A stretch of DNA of 64,000 nucleotides from Acidimicrobiales bacterium (GCA_035536915.1 DATLNE010000044.1:297185-361184); one strand, 5' to 3'; shown: positions 28,163-37,160, numbered from the stretch's first letter. Made by a program: numbers and translations. The notes: generated by a model not told the origin, from the sequence alone.

Positions 28163-30880
28163 TCAAGCCGGTCCGTGGGCGGCGAACGAGTCGGTCGGCG
28201 GCTCGTCCACGGCCACCCGGCGCAGGCGCTTGACGCAGCGCACCGTGGTGCCGATCTCGTTGGTCAGCGCCGTCACGTCGTCCATGACCGAGCGCACGAG
28301 GAACAACCCCCGGCCCGCTTGGGCATTGTCCGGCACCGGGAGGTGGCCTGCGGTCGACAGGTCGGGGGCCGAGCCGCCGTCGTCCGACACCCACACGTGC
28401 ACGCGGCCGCTGTCGACTGCGACGTGCACGGTGACGGTGGAGCGGGCGGCGACAACCGCGTTGGTCAGCAGCTCCGACACCACCAGGCGCACGTCGTCGA
28501 TGTCGTCGACGTCGAGCTCGCGAGCGGCCATCCACTCCGTGACCTGCCTGCGCACGGCGCCCACCTCTTCAGCGGCAGGCGAGGCCCGCCACACCTGCTC
28601 GTGCCGGTGCTCGCCCACCGACGTCGCCCGCATGACGAGGGCCAAGGTGTCGTCGCGCCGCTGGGCGCCCGACACGGCCCGCTCCAAGAGCTGTGTGGCG
28701 AGTTCCTCGGCCGGGAGGTGCGCGGCCAGCGCCGCGTGGCGCATGAGCACCTCGATGCCCTCGACGATGTTCTTGCGGGCCTCGACCAGGCCGTCGGTGT
28801 AGAGCACGAGCGTGTCGGACGGCTGCAGGGACTCCTCGGCCACCCCGTCGCTGCCTGCTCCCGGCCACCCGATGGCCGAGCCGGTGGCGGCCACTTGGCG
28901 GACCGACCCGTCGCCGGAGACGACCAGCGCGGGCGGGTGCCCGCCCGAGACGAGGAGGAGGCGGCCGGTGCGGGTGTCGAAGCGGGCGACCACCACGGTG
29001 GCGACGATCTCGCGCTGGTCGGCGGCCAGCAGGTCGTCGGCCCGGGCCACCAGGTCTTCCAACGGGCAGCCCTGGAGCGACAGGATGCGCAACGTCGACA
29101 CCACGCTGAGGGCGTCTTTGGTGGCGGCCACGCCGTGGCCCAGCACGTCGACCACGGCGAGGTGCAGTTCACCGGTGGGCAGGACGTGCCAGTCGAACAG
29201 GTCGCCGCCGGTGGGCGCCGTCTCGTCCGGTGCGAGGAAGGCGACGCCCAGGTCGGCGCCGGCCAGGACGGGACGGGGCGGCACGACCGCCTGGCGCAAC
29301 TGTTCGACCACTTCCCGCTGGGCCTCTTCGGCCGCCACCAGTTGGCCGAACTCCTCACGAAGCTGGGCCATCTCCTCCACGGTGGTGGTGTCGCGGGCGA
29401 CGACGACCAGCGTCTCGTCCTCCGACCGGCTGTAGGAGCACGACAGCCGGCGCTGCTCGCCGTCGGCCGCGGTGATGCGCAGCTCGGCGGGCAGCACGAG
29501 GTCGTCGGCCCACCGGTCGAGGCCCACCGGCTGGCCGTTCACGGTGACGGGCTCGAGCCCCTCCAGGGCGGGCTTGCCGACGGCATCGGCGGCGGCGATG
29601 CCCGTGATGCGCTCCAGTGCGGGGTTCCACGTGCGCACCCGTCCGTCGGCGGCGATGGTGAGGATGCCGTCGGAGGTGGTGCCCACGATCTCGGCCAGTT
29701 TCTGGCGCTCTTCCAACATGGTGGCGAGCAGCCGGCCCTTGGCGAAGGTGGCCACCGTCTCGCGGGCGACGGCTTCGAGCACGGCGAGCTCGCCCGCTTC
29801 GAAACCCTCCAAGCCCGCTTGGTCGTAGACGACGAGGGCACCGAGCGTGCGGCCGTCCTCCACCAGCGGCGCGGTCAGGCAGTCGCGCCAGCCGGCCTCC
29901 ACCAGCGCCTCCGACCACGGGTGCCCGTTGCCGGTGACGCGCACGGCGCCCGCGCAGGCGCACATGACGCCCTCCAAGGAGGACGACTCGGCGGGCTCGG
30001 TCACCACCGTGTAGCCGCCTGCGTCGACCCGGTGGATGACCCGTTCGGGGCGTTCGTCGAAGACGAGGGCCGCCGCGGTGGCTTCGAAGGCCTCGGCCAC
30101 GTCGCGCAGGAACCCCTCGATGGCGTGGCCCGGATCGAGCGGCCCGGCCAGCGAGCGCGCCGCCCGGTGCAGGCCGGTGAGCCGCAGCCGGTCGGAGCGG
30201 GCGCCTGCGTAGCCCCGGTAGGCGATGTGGAGCACGGCCAAGGGCACGGCAAAGAGCACGACGGCGGCTGCGTGGGTGGAATAGGCCAAGGCGAACAGCA
30301 GGCCGATCAAGGTGTTGACCGCCCAGCCCAGGAACCAGCCGACCACGAGCACGGTGCCCAGTTCGCGTGCCACGGCGAGGGGAGAGCGGTGGTTGATCAT
30401 GGCCAGCACGCCGGCGAAGGCGACGTGGTTGACCAGCCCCACCACGGCCAGGGCCACGATCAGGGCGGCGACCCGTTCGGTGGTGAAAGCGCCGGGCTCG
30501 CCCGCGGTGGCCATCACCGCGGCGCCCACCGCGGCGGCCAGCGACCACTGGGCCACGTTGAAGGCGCTCTTGACCACGGCATTGCGCCGCAGCACGGCGC
30601 CCGCCACCTGCGTGGCCGCCACCGTGGCCACCACCACCGGGGCGGAGAAGGCGAACAGCATGGGGGCGAGCACCGCCTCCACCAGGTTGATGGTGCTGAT
30701 CTCACCGCCGTAGCGGAAGCGCACGAACAGGTACTCGCCCGCCACCAGCAGGGCGGCGAGCACAGGCAGCGCCCCCCACGCGGGTGAGCCGGCGGTGGCG
30801 TCGGTGAGGACGGTGACCGCCACCGCGGCGGCCGCCAAGGCGGCGACGTAGGCCTTGACCGCCTTCGCCCCCTCGTTCAT
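28163..30880 (-). CDS. SpoIIE-type PP2C phosphatase with membrane, GAF, PAS and anti-sigma-kinase domains
   Basis: A 905-residue multidomain signalling protein. Residues 1-225 form about seven membrane helices. Residues 245-380 are a GAF-like domain (CLTAPLVEDGRTLGALVVYD) and about 395-500 a PAS domain (DGILTIAADGRVRTWNPALERITG). About 540-740 is the SpoIIE phosphatase (GGDLFDW, VVDVLGHGVAA, LVLYTDGLVEAR, RRDDTLALV), and the end is an HATPase/RsbW-like domain (LVVSELLTNAVVAA, RGLFLVRSVMD). It probably dephosphorylates a STAS antagonist such as the one at 41026. It starts 10 nt after the protease stop. Confidence 0.9.
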   Translation of the reverse strand: MNEGAKAVKAYVAALAAAAVAVTVLTDATAGSPAWGALPVLAALLVAGEYLFVRFRYGGEISTINLVEAVLAPMLFAFSAPVVVATVAATQVAGAVLRRNAVVKSAFNVAQWSLAAAVGAAVMATAGEPGAFTTERVAALIVALAVVGLVNHVAFAGVLAMINHRSPLAVARELGTVLVVGWFLGWAVNTLIGLLFALAYSTHAAAVVLFAVPLAVLHIAYRGYAGARSDRLRLTGLHRAARSLAGPLDPGHAIEGFLRDVAEAFEATAAALVFDERPERVIHRVDAGGYTVVTEPAESSSLEGVMCACAGAVRVTGNGHPWSEALVEAGWRDCLTAPLVEDGRTLGALVVYDQAGLEGFEAGELAVLEAVARETVATFAKGRLLATMLEERQKLAEIVGTTSDGILTIAADGRVRTWNPALERITGIAAADAVGKPALEGLEPVTVNGQPVGLDRWADDLVLPAELRITAADGEQRRLSCSYSRSEDETLVVVARDTTTVEEMAQLREEFGQLVAAEEAQREVVEQLRQAVVPPRPVLAGADLGVAFLAPDETAPTGGDLFDWHVLPTGELHLAVVDVLGHGVAATKDALSVVSTLRILSLQGCPLEDLVARADDLLAADQREIVATVVVARFDTRTGRLLLVSGGHPPALVVSGDGSVRQVAATGSAIGWPGAGSDGVAEESLQPSDTLVLYTDGLVEARKNIVEGIEVLMRHAALAAHLPAEELATQLLERAVSGAQRRDDTLALVMRATSVGEHRHEQVWRASPAAEEVGAVRRQVTEWMAARELDVDDIDDVRLVVSELLTNAVVAARSTVTVHVAVDSGRVHVWVSDDGGSAPDLSTAGHLPVPDNAQAGRGLFLVRSVMDDVTALTNEIGTTVRCVKRLRRVAVDEPPTDSFAAHGPA

Positions 30881-30890
30881 GGTCGGCGCA

Positions 30891-32576
30891 CTATTCCCAG
30901 GCGCCGTACCAGGCGCCCCCGTCGGCGGGCTTGCCGTAGCGGGTCTGGGTGTCGGTGCCCCCCTCCCACGACGCGCCGTACCACGAGGTCCCGTACCACG
31001 ACGTGCCGTACCACGAGGTCCCGTACCAGGAGGTGCCGTACCAGGAGGTGCCCAGCGGTCCCGCCTCGGCCCACTGGCTTTCGTACCAGGAGGTGCCCCA
31101 CTGCTCCGCTTCGTAGGTGCGGCCTTGGGCCGTCTCGTCGCCTTCGAGGGGCTTGGTGCAGGTGGGATCGAGCGTGCGGTAGGGCTGCTGGCACGGGCCG
31201 CTGACCTCGACGTCGCCGCGGCTGGCGTCGAGGCTGCCGGTGCCGTTGCCCGCCACCAGGCCGAGGTTGGCTTCGCCCGCGGGCGCTCGCCGGGCGGCGG
31301 CGTAGGCCTGCACGAGGCCGGCGCCGACTGCGGTGGGCGCGGTGAGGCCCGTGCGCGAGGCGGTGGTGGTGAGGGCGTGCTTGACCCGGTTGGGCGACCA
31401 CGTCTCGTTGGCGTCGAGCACCAGGGCGGCGATGCCCGACACGACGGCGGCCGACATCGAGGTGCCGCTGCCCCGGCGGTAGGTGGCGTTGACGCCGCCG
31501 CCCACGAATGTGTCGACGTAGTTGCCCTGTGACGCCCGCAGCGAGACGAGCCGGGCGCCGGGGGCGACGAGGTCGGGCTTGGCCAGGCCGTCGGCCGCGG
31601 TGGGGCCACGCGAGCTGAAGTTGGGGACGCGGTCGTCGTCGCGAGCCGGGGTCTCGCGGTCGTCGACCGAGCCCGCGGTGATGACGAAGGGGTCGTCGCC
31701 CGGCTTGCTGATGGTGCCCGGTGCCGGGCCGAGGTTGCCCGCGGCGACCACCACGGTGATGCCCGACTGCCAGGCCTGCTCGACCGCGTGGTTCAGCGGG
31801 TCGACGGCGTAGCTCTGGGTGCTGTTGGTGCCCAGCGACAGGTTGAGCACATCGATGCCGAGTTGCTCGCGGAACGACACCACGTACTGGATGGCGGCCA
31901 GCACCTTGCTGACGTCGGAGGAGCCGTCGTAACCCGCCACCTTGACCGAGACGATGCGCGCGCCGGGGGCGATGCCGCGGAACATGCCCGCCGAGCCGGC
32001 GCCGTTGCCTGCGATGAGGCCGGCCAGGAAGGTGCCGTGGCCGTACCGGTCGTCGCAGGTGCCGTCGCCTGCGAAGTTGGCGCACACGTCGGTGCGAGCG
32101 CTGTTGGTGGGATCGGGGACGTCGGTGACGACGCGGCCCGCCAGGTCGGGACTGGCCGATACGCCGGTGTCGACGAGAGCGACGGTGACGCCGTTGCCGG
32201 TGATGCCTTCGGCCCACAGTTGGTCGGCGCCGGTCTCACGGGCGTAGACGGAGTTGATGCTCGTGGGGTTGACCGTGCTCGACGTGGTGGCCTGCACCGT
32301 CACCTCGGCGTCGGGCGTGACGGCGCGCACGCCCTCGGCGTTGCGGAGCCGGGCCGCCGCCGCGGCCGGCACCTCGGCGGCGAAGCCGTTGACGATCGGC
32401 AGGGCCAGGGTGACGCGGCCACCCGCGGCGGTGACTGCCCGGGTGGCCGAGGCCAGCCCGCCAGCGTCGGCTTGCACGATGACCCGTTCGGTGGCGCCCG
32501 CCGTCGACGGCGTCGACACGACCGCCGCCGCGGCAACCAAGGCCCCCGCCAACGCCGCCTTCGCAGTCCGCCCCAC
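30891..32576 (-). CDS. Secreted subtilisin-like serine protease (S8) with WYGTS repeat tail
   Basis: About 561 residues from GTG 32576, chosen for the GGAGGG site 5 nt upstream; an upstream ATG would place a strong hairpin in the coding region. It has a signal peptide (AKAALAGALVAAAAVV), an inhibitor-I9-like prodomain, then catalytic Asp (VALVDTGV), His (RYGHGTFLAG) and Ser (RGSGTSMSAAVVSG). The C-terminus carries about six GTSWY units followed by a Trp/Tyr-rich end, an aromatic, low-complexity tail of unknown role that may aid surface attachment. The protease should be secreted and self-processed. Confidence 0.88.
   Translation of the reverse strand: MGRTAKAALAGALVAAAAVVSTPSTAGATERVIVQADAGGLASATRAVTAAGGRVTLALPIVNGFAAEVPAAAAARLRNAEGVRAVTPDAEVTVQATTSSTVNPTSINSVYARETGADQLWAEGITGNGVTVALVDTGVSASPDLAGRVVTDVPDPTNSARTDVCANFAGDGTCDDRYGHGTFLAGLIAGNGAGSAGMFRGIAPGARIVSVKVAGYDGSSDVSKVLAAIQYVVSFREQLGIDVLNLSLGTNSTQSYAVDPLNHAVEQAWQSGITVVVAAGNLGPAPGTISKPGDDPFVITAGSVDDRETPARDDDRVPNFSSRGPTAADGLAKPDLVAPGARLVSLRASQGNYVDTFVGGGVNATYRRGSGTSMSAAVVSGIAALVLDANETWSPNRVKHALTTTASRTGLTAPTAVGAGLVQAYAAARRAPAGEANLGLVAGNGTGSLDASRGDVEVSGPCQQPYRTLDPTCTKPLEGDETAQGRTYEAEQWGTSWYESQWAEAGPLGTSWYGTSWYGTSWYGTSWYGTSWYGASWEGGTDTQTRYGKPADGGAWYGAWE
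30966..31052 (-). repeat. 15-nt coding tandem repeat (GTSWY units)
   Basis: Consecutive 15-nt units of the type CCACGAGGTCCCGTA (plus strand) with 1-3 base differences encode GTSWY repeats in the protease tail. Near-identity at the nucleotide level suggests recent expansion or slippage. Confidence 0.85.
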
Positions 32577-32625
32577 TCTGTCCCTCCAGGTCGCCGCCCG
32601 CTCGTGAAAGCGCGTGCCGCCAGGC

Positions 32626-32658
32626 CGACGGGCTCCGCACTGCTTGCGGAGCCCGTCG
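32626..32658 (-). terminator. Strong hairpin downstream of the phosphoesterase gene
   Basis: CGACGGGCTCCGCA (32626-32639) and TGCGGAGCCCGTCG (32645-32658) pair perfectly over 14 bp with a CTGCT loop. It lies 68 nt after the phosphoesterase stop and before the protease start, so it is a likely rho-independent-like terminator without a U-run, as is common in high-GC actinobacteria. Confidence 0.7.
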
Positions 32659-32726
32659 TCTGGACGGAGAGTGGTCACACGCCTTCGCCGGGTGGTGGAC
32701 AGAATAACCCGAAGGGGCTGGTTCTC

Positions 32727-34532
32727 CTAGGGGTACAGGATGGTGTCGCGGTCGGTGGGATCCCCTGCTGCGAGGGCCAGGCTGGCCTGGCCTTGGCAGA
32801 AGTTCCCCATGACCGCAGCTTCCCCTGCGTTGGCCAGGACCTGGGCCAAGCGGGCCTGGTCGTAGGGCCCGCTGTTGGCGGGGCCGCCCATCATGGCCGA
32901 GGTGGTGCAGGTGGCCTCGGCTTCCGACAGTGTCTTCGACAGGGTGGCCACCGGGTCTGTGGGGTCGGGGGCGATCATGGTGAGGCGCAGGGCGTGGCCG
33001 CCGCCTGCCAGCGCGAACACCTCGACGATGCGCCCTTCCTGCGGGTAGTCGACCAGCGACGCCGTCTCGATGCGCCAGAAGCCGTGGGCCACGTCGGGCT
33101 GGCCGCCGCTGCCCCCGATGTCGCAGTTGCCGGGGCCGGGCCGGCAGGCGCGCACCACGTTCTCGTGGGTGTGGCCCGCGATGTGGGCCAGCACATTGCC
33201 GTGGGTGCCCAGCAGCTCGTTGAGCTGGTCGGCCGTCTTGCCCCCGTCGGCGGCGAAGCCGAGGCGCCGCTCGCTGAACGAGCGGTCGGGATGGTGGCTG
33301 AAGACGAGGACGGGCTCGCTGGCGTTGGCCAACTCGTTCGCCAGCCAGCCGTACTGCGAGGTCGACATGACGCCCATCTCGGCGCCCGCCGGGTTGCTGG
33401 CCTCGTTGCCGGTGACCACGCCGCCGGTGGCGGTGTTGGTGGCGCCGCCCTGGTGGAGCGCGTCCTGCACGCCGTCGTAGATGGTGTTGATGACGATCAT
33501 GCGGACGCCGTTGGCGGAGAAGGCGTAGTAGCCGTCGTTGCGGTCGTCACCGTCGTCGAGGCGCGAGCCCGCGTAGTTGAAGCCGTGGCCCACCGGCCCC
33601 GGCGAGTGCTTGGTCTCGAACCACTCGTTGATGAACTCGCGCTGGCTTTCGAGGAAGTAGCGGCCGTCGGCCAAGGCGCCCGCCTGGAAGGGCTGCTGGA
33701 AGGTGACGGTGCCGCGCACGGAGGCGTCGTGGTTGCCGAACACGGCCATGTGCGGAATGGCCAGCTTCTCGTTGTCGCAGCTCGGTGTGTGGTGGTTGCA
33801 GCGCAGGCTGGGCGGCAGCCCCGGCGCCGCCACATGCGATCCGCCCGCGGCACCGGCCACGCCGGTCTCGGCGATCTGGCGCGGGGTGCGGGTCGGCATG
33901 AGCTGGTAGGTCGGGTCGTTGGGGTCGGGTGTGGCGGCCTGGGTGTCGGCCACCAGCTTGCCGGTGGGGCCGGCGAAGAGCGCCTGCATGGCCGGGGTGC
34001 ACGGCAGGGCGCCGAGCTTGGGGTTCCCGTTGGAGTCGTGGGTGGTGTAGCCGCAGTGCTTCTCGTACGCCGTGCCCTGGTGCTTCACGCCGTCGAGGTT
34101 GTCGATGTAGCGACGGGTCTCGTTCAGGGTCATGTTGTCGGTGAGGTCGCCGGTGGCGATCATCAGTTCCAAGGCGTCGTCGCTGTCACAGGCGTTGACG
34201 GTCTTGACCATGGCGTTGAGGACTTCGTCGGTGTACTCCTCCTGCAGCCGCTGGGCGCTGTTGTTGGCGATGGGCGGCTCCAGCGCCGGGTCGAGGTAGT
34301 TGCCGGTGATGACGGGCGACGCCTCGTCGTCGATGATGTGCGAGTCGCTCAGGTTCACGAAGCGCAGCATGGGCGTGAGCCCGGCGAGGCTGCCCGTGGT
34401 GGTGCCCAGGCTTTGGGCGACGTACGACGGTGCCTCGCACAGGCCGGTGGCCTTGGCCCCGTCGGTGACGGCCATCGGCACCGCCAGTGCGAGCGCGCCG
34501 AGGAGCGCGAGCTTTCTACGAGCGTGCAGCAT
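32727..34532 (-). CDS. Secreted metallophosphoesterase (TIGR03767-like)
   Basis: A 601-residue protein with a signal peptide (KLALLGALALAVPMAV). Metal-site blocks are NLSDSHIIDDEASPV, IATGDLTDN, VFGNHDASV, VFSHHPDRS and HIAGHTHENVV. The long inserts between blocks match the large actinobacterial family known as PPA1498-type. It is probably an extracellular phosphodiesterase or phosphatase. GGGGGGAA precedes the ATG. A clear promoter (34581-34609) lies upstream. Confidence 0.85.
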   Translation of the reverse strand: MLHARRKLALLGALALAVPMAVTDGAKATGLCEAPSYVAQSLGTTTGSLAGLTPMLRFVNLSDSHIIDDEASPVITGNYLDPALEPPIANNSAQRLQEEYTDEVLNAMVKTVNACDSDDALELMIATGDLTDNMTLNETRRYIDNLDGVKHQGTAYEKHCGYTTHDSNGNPKLGALPCTPAMQALFAGPTGKLVADTQAATPDPNDPTYQLMPTRTPRQIAETGVAGAAGGSHVAAPGLPPSLRCNHHTPSCDNEKLAIPHMAVFGNHDASVRGTVTFQQPFQAGALADGRYFLESQREFINEWFETKHSPGPVGHGFNYAGSRLDDGDDRNDGYYAFSANGVRMIVINTIYDGVQDALHQGGATNTATGGVVTGNEASNPAGAEMGVMSTSQYGWLANELANASEPVLVFSHHPDRSFSERRLGFAADGGKTADQLNELLGTHGNVLAHIAGHTHENVVRACRPGPGNCDIGGSGGQPDVAHGFWRIETASLVDYPQEGRIVEVFALAGGGHALRLTMIAPDPTDPVATLSKTLSEAEATCTTSAMMGGPANSGPYDQARLAQVLANAGEAAVMGNFCQGQASLALAAGDPTDRDTILYP

Positions 34533-34580
34533 GAGTTCCCCCCAGTGAGCGAGTGCGCTGTGTTGCGCAACTCACCCAAA

Positions 34581-34609
34581 ACGGTACGGGGTCGTCGCCG
34601 TCGCTACAA
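34581..34609 (-). promoter_or_regulatory. Sigma-A-like promoter of the phosphoesterase gene
   Basis: On the minus strand TTGTAG (34609-34604), a 17-nt spacer and TACCGT (34586-34581), about 49 nt before the ATG. Confidence 0.6.
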
Positions 34610-34614
34610 GGCCG

Positions 34615-35034
34615 TCAGGCGGGGTAGCCGCCCTCGGGCTCGGCGTTGACCATCCACGGCGTGCCGAAGCGGTCGACGCACATGCCGAACATGGGCGACC
34701 AGAACGTCGGTGCGATGGGCATTGTCACCTGGCCGCCGTCGGCCAGTTCGTTGAAGACGCGTTGCGCCTCGTCGACGCCGGCGCAGGAGTAGTTGACGAA
34801 CATGCCCTGCACGCCTTGGAAGCCGCCGGTGGGGTCGTCGGACGCCATCAGGAGGTTGCCGTCGAAGGTCAAGGCGGCGTGCAAGATCAGGTCGGCTTGT
34901 TCGGGGGGCGGCGCTTGGTCCGACGGCATGTCCGACATGGGCAGCAGTGTGAGCTCGCCGCCGAAGATCTCCTGGTAGCGGGTGAACGCCTCACGGCAGT
35001 TGCCGCCGAAGTTCAGGTACGGGTGAAAGGCCAT
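34615..35034 (-). CDS. VOC/glyoxalase-fold protein (PhnB-like)
   Basis: A 139-residue protein of the PhnB/3-demethylubiquinone-methyltransferase-like VOC family: AFHPYLNFGGNCREAFTRYQEIFGGEL start, LMASDDP middle and FGTPWMVNAEP end. ATG 35034 is used because GGGGAGGAA sits just before it. Function in this family is usually unknown. It is the last gene of a three-gene minus-strand operon with the DUF1801 and HTH genes. Confidence 0.8.
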   Translation of the reverse strand: MAFHPYLNFGGNCREAFTRYQEIFGGELTLLPMSDMPSDQAPPPEQADLILHAALTFDGNLLMASDDPTGGFQGVQGMFVNYSCAGVDEAQRVFNELADGGQVTMPIAPTFWSPMFGMCVDRFGTPWMVNAEPEGGYPA

Positions 35035-35071
35035 TCGATTCCTCCCCATGAGACTGATCGGCCGCAGTCTG

Positions 35072-35416
35072 TCATTCGGCGAGGGCCGCCTGCGCCAGTG
35101 CCCGTAGTTCGTCGTCGTCGATGGCGGCGGCGTCGTCGGCGCGGAGGCGGATGGTGCCCTTGCCCGCCTTGAGGTGGGGGTGGCGGGTGGTGAAGCCGGC
35201 GTCCGCGCCTGCGCCCCAGCCGTAGATCGACACCCCGTGCTTCCAGGCCCCGAGGTAGAGGCGGCGGCGACCGGCCTTGTAGGTGGGGATGCCGTAGGAG
35301 AGCACGACCTCGGCGTCGGGGCGGGCCTCGAGGATCAGGTTGTGCACCCGGTCGAACAAGGGGCGGTGCTCGGCGGGGACGGCCTCGATGTAGGCCGCCA
35401 CGGCGGGGTCGGTCAT
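35072..35416 (-). CDS. DUF1801 protein (YdhG-like)
   Basis: A 114-residue protein typical of DUF1801: TDPAVAAYIEAVPAEHRPLFDRVHNLI, then VVLSYGIPTYKAGRRRLYLGAWKHGVSIYGW and a KGTIRL ending. Related proteins in Bacillus act as iron chaperones; the role here is unproven. The ATG overlaps the HTH gene stop (ATGA). Confidence 0.85.
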   Translation of the reverse strand: MTDPAVAAYIEAVPAEHRPLFDRVHNLILEARPDAEVVLSYGIPTYKAGRRRLYLGAWKHGVSIYGWGAGADAGFTTRHPHLKAGKGTIRLRADDAAAIDDDELRALAQAALAE

Positions 35417-35784
35417 TCGGGTCGCGTGCGGGGCCGACGACCGGGGGCGCCGAGGAGGCCGGAGACGCGCTGGCGGGTGATGCCGAAGGTGGCGGCGATG
35501 CGTTCCATAGTCAGGCCCTCTTCCCAGAGCGCCTTGGCCTCGGCTCGTTGGAAGCGCCCCGCCGCCGCGCTGAGGTCGGCCATGACCTGGCGCATGACCT
35601 CGACCACAAGGGGGCGGTCGCCGCCGACGACGGCTTCGGAGTAGGTGAGCCCGGCCGCCCGGTTCTCCCGGAGCTGCTCGGCGCGGGCGAGTGCCTTGCT
35701 GGTGAGCTCCTGGGTGGTGGTGAGGGTCTCGACCAAGGCGTCGAGGGCGTCCATCACCGGATCATTGGGCGTCGGCTTGGGCAT
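35413..35784 (-). CDS. Small HTH DNA-binding protein
   Basis: A 123-residue soluble protein. An N-terminal helical region (about 1-75) precedes a C-terminal HTH reading LWEEGLTMERIAATFGITRQRVSGLLGAP, which resembles sigma-region-4 or resolvase-type recognition helices. A basic tail (GRRPRTRPE) follows. It leads the operon with the DUF1801 and VOC genes and is divergent from the RsbW-like gene. Its target is unknown. Confidence 0.75.
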   Translation of the reverse strand: MPKPTPNDPVMDALDALVETLTTTQELTSKALARAEQLRENRAAGLTYSEAVVGGDRPLVVEVMRQVMADLSAAAGRFQRAEAKALWEEGLTMERIAATFGITRQRVSGLLGAPGRRPRTRPE

Positions 35785-35865
35785 GTGCCGACACTCTTCC
35801 CCCGTTTCCCTCAGTACGCAACCCCCCTTGCCGAAAGAGGTGTTGCGAATGCTGGAGGGGCAGGG

Positions 35866-36252
35866 ATGAACGTGATGCAATCGACGACGAGCGCAGCGAC
35901 GACCTTCGCCGCTGACGCGATGGCTGCTGCCGCGGCTCGGCGCTGGTTGCGCGCCGGCCTGCTCGACTGGGGCTGCCCGGCGTTGGTGGAGGCGGCTGAG
36001 CTGTGCGTGAGCGAGTTGGTCACCAACGCGCTGCGCCACTGCCGGAGGGAGGTGTTCGTGCGGGCGACCCTGGCGAACGGCCGCCTCCGCGTCGAGGTGC
36101 GTGACGACGACGTGGTCGGCCGTCCCGTCCGCCGCGGCGACGACGAGCTGGCCGAAGGCGGCCGGGGCCTGTTGATCCTCGACCACCTGACCGAAGCCTG
36201 GGGCGTCACCCCCGGCGTGCTCGGCAAGTCCGTGTGGTTCGAACTGGCCTGA
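35866..36252 (+). CDS. RsbW/SpoIIAB-like serine kinase or anti-sigma factor (HATPase)
   Basis: A 128-residue single HATPase_c domain. The N-box is CVSELVTNALRHC (about residues 46-58), the G1-like site is EVRDDDVVGRP, and the G2 region is GGRGLLILDHLTEAWGV. Strong GGAGGGGCAGG precedes ATG 35866. It likely binds a sigma factor or phosphorylates a STAS antagonist in a partner-switching circuit. STAS and SpoIIE proteins are encoded elsewhere in this window. Confidence 0.85.
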   Translation: MNVMQSTTSAATTFAADAMAAAAARRWLRAGLLDWGCPALVEAAELCVSELVTNALRHCRREVFVRATLANGRLRVEVRDDDVVGRPVRRGDDELAEGGRGLLILDHLTEAWGVTPGVLGKSVWFELA

Positions 36253-36554
36253 CGGCGACGGAGCCCACGTGGGGGGCGTCTCCGAGCCGCCCTGGCTGCA
36301 CCCGTTGGGTGTGTCGGCACACAGGTGGGCGCGCTAGGTTCCCCACCCTGCCTCAAGACTGACCGGCATCGGGCGGCCAGCAAGGCCAGGCGCCCGGCGG
36401 CGCGGTTCCGATGTCGGGAAGGGCTGAGCGAGCTGGGCTGCATCTTCGGCGTATCGAACGTAGGGGGGTTCCCTCGCGCTGATCTGAGCCCAGGGTGATA
36501 CGCCTCGTTCGTGTCCATGGAGGAACGGCGCCGGGCGAGTCGATCCTTCCGCCG
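36253..36554. other. Intergenic stretch, left edge of the putative island
   Basis: No ORF here has recognisable protein features. It contains GTCGGGAAGG (36413-36422), which repeats the last bases of the tRNA-Pro gene region (39609-39618) and could be a left attachment remnant. Confidence 0.4.
36413..36422. repeat. Candidate attachment-site remnant (left)
   Basis: GTCGGGAAGG in direct orientation with 39609-39618 at the tRNA-Pro 3' end, 3.2 kb apart. Ten bases is short and could be chance in GC-rich DNA. Confidence 0.25.
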
Positions 36555-37073
36555 TCACTGCCGTCGGCATTCGGCGAGGAAGATCGACCTGCCATCGCTG
36601 CCGCGGACCAACTCTGTGCCGCCACTGGCAGCCACAGAGCACCGCTGGCGTGTGAGTTCTCCGGACCCGTAACTGTCCCATCGAGCGTCCAAGGCCTGTT
36701 GAACTTCCCCGGCGCCGACAACCTGGTACGCCGAGAACACCGGGTCGCCTTCGATGGTCGAGGTGGTTACCACCAGATATGCCGGCTGGCCGGCCGCGAC
36801 AGCGTTCAGGAGGCAGTCAACCGGCCCTTGAGGGACTGTTCCCGTGTGGTCAGCGACCACGTTCCCGCAGTCCACACCAGTAAGCGCGTACTCGTGGGTG
36901 GGTGGTCGACTCGGGACATCCGCCCGACGTGGGCCAAGCCCGCGGTCACCGCTCGGCGGCGGACCGGGAGCGGTCAGCTCGCGATCCCCCGTACATCCGA
37001 TGCCGATTGCGGCTACGACGAATTGGGCCGCGAAGTAACGAGCCCTGGCTATGCGTCTTCCCCGTGCAGGAAT
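36555..37073 (-). CDS. Probable lipoprotein, start unclear
   Basis: The reading frame is protein-like well beyond the first canonical start (GTG 36875). It continues through PPTHEYALTGVDCGNVV and further up to a signal-like stretch RARYFAAQFVVAAIGIGC at about 37049-36993. No ATG, GTG or TTG lies between the stop upstream and that signal; an ATT at 37073 after AAGGGGAAGG is the best candidate. The C-terminal part (VDCLLNAVAAGQPAYLVVTTSTIEGDP) resembles DUF4362-like lipoproteins. Either a rare start is used or the gene is degraded. Confidence 0.5.
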   Translation of the reverse strand: MPARGRRIARARYFAAQFVVAAIGIGCTGDRELTAPGPPPSGDRGLGPRRADVPSRPPTHEYALTGVDCGNVVADHTGTVPQGPVDCLLNAVAAGQPAYLVVTTSTIEGDPVFSAYQVVGAGEVQQALDARWDSYGSGELTRQRCSVAASGGTELVRGSDGRSIFLAECRRQ

Positions 37074-37097
37074 CGTGCTGTCCTTCCCCTTTGACCA

Positions 37098-37131
37098 CCG
37101 CCGCCGCCCTCAGTGCAGAGGGCGGCGGCGG
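37098..37131 (-). terminator. GC-rich hairpin after the lipoprotein gene at 37161
   Basis: CCGCCGCCGCCCTC (37098-37111) and GAGGGCGGCGGCGG (37118-37131) pair perfectly over 14 bp with a 6-nt loop. It lies 29 nt after the stop of the upstream minus-strand gene. No U-run is present. Confidence 0.7.
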
Positions 37132-37160
37132 ACGTGATGTGGTGCTGGTTCCTTGAGGAG

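Noticed and set aside
30966..31052. Short regularly spaced repeats resembling a CRISPR array
   Set aside because: The 15-nt units are contiguous, in frame and have no spacers; they encode the GTSWY tail of the protease.
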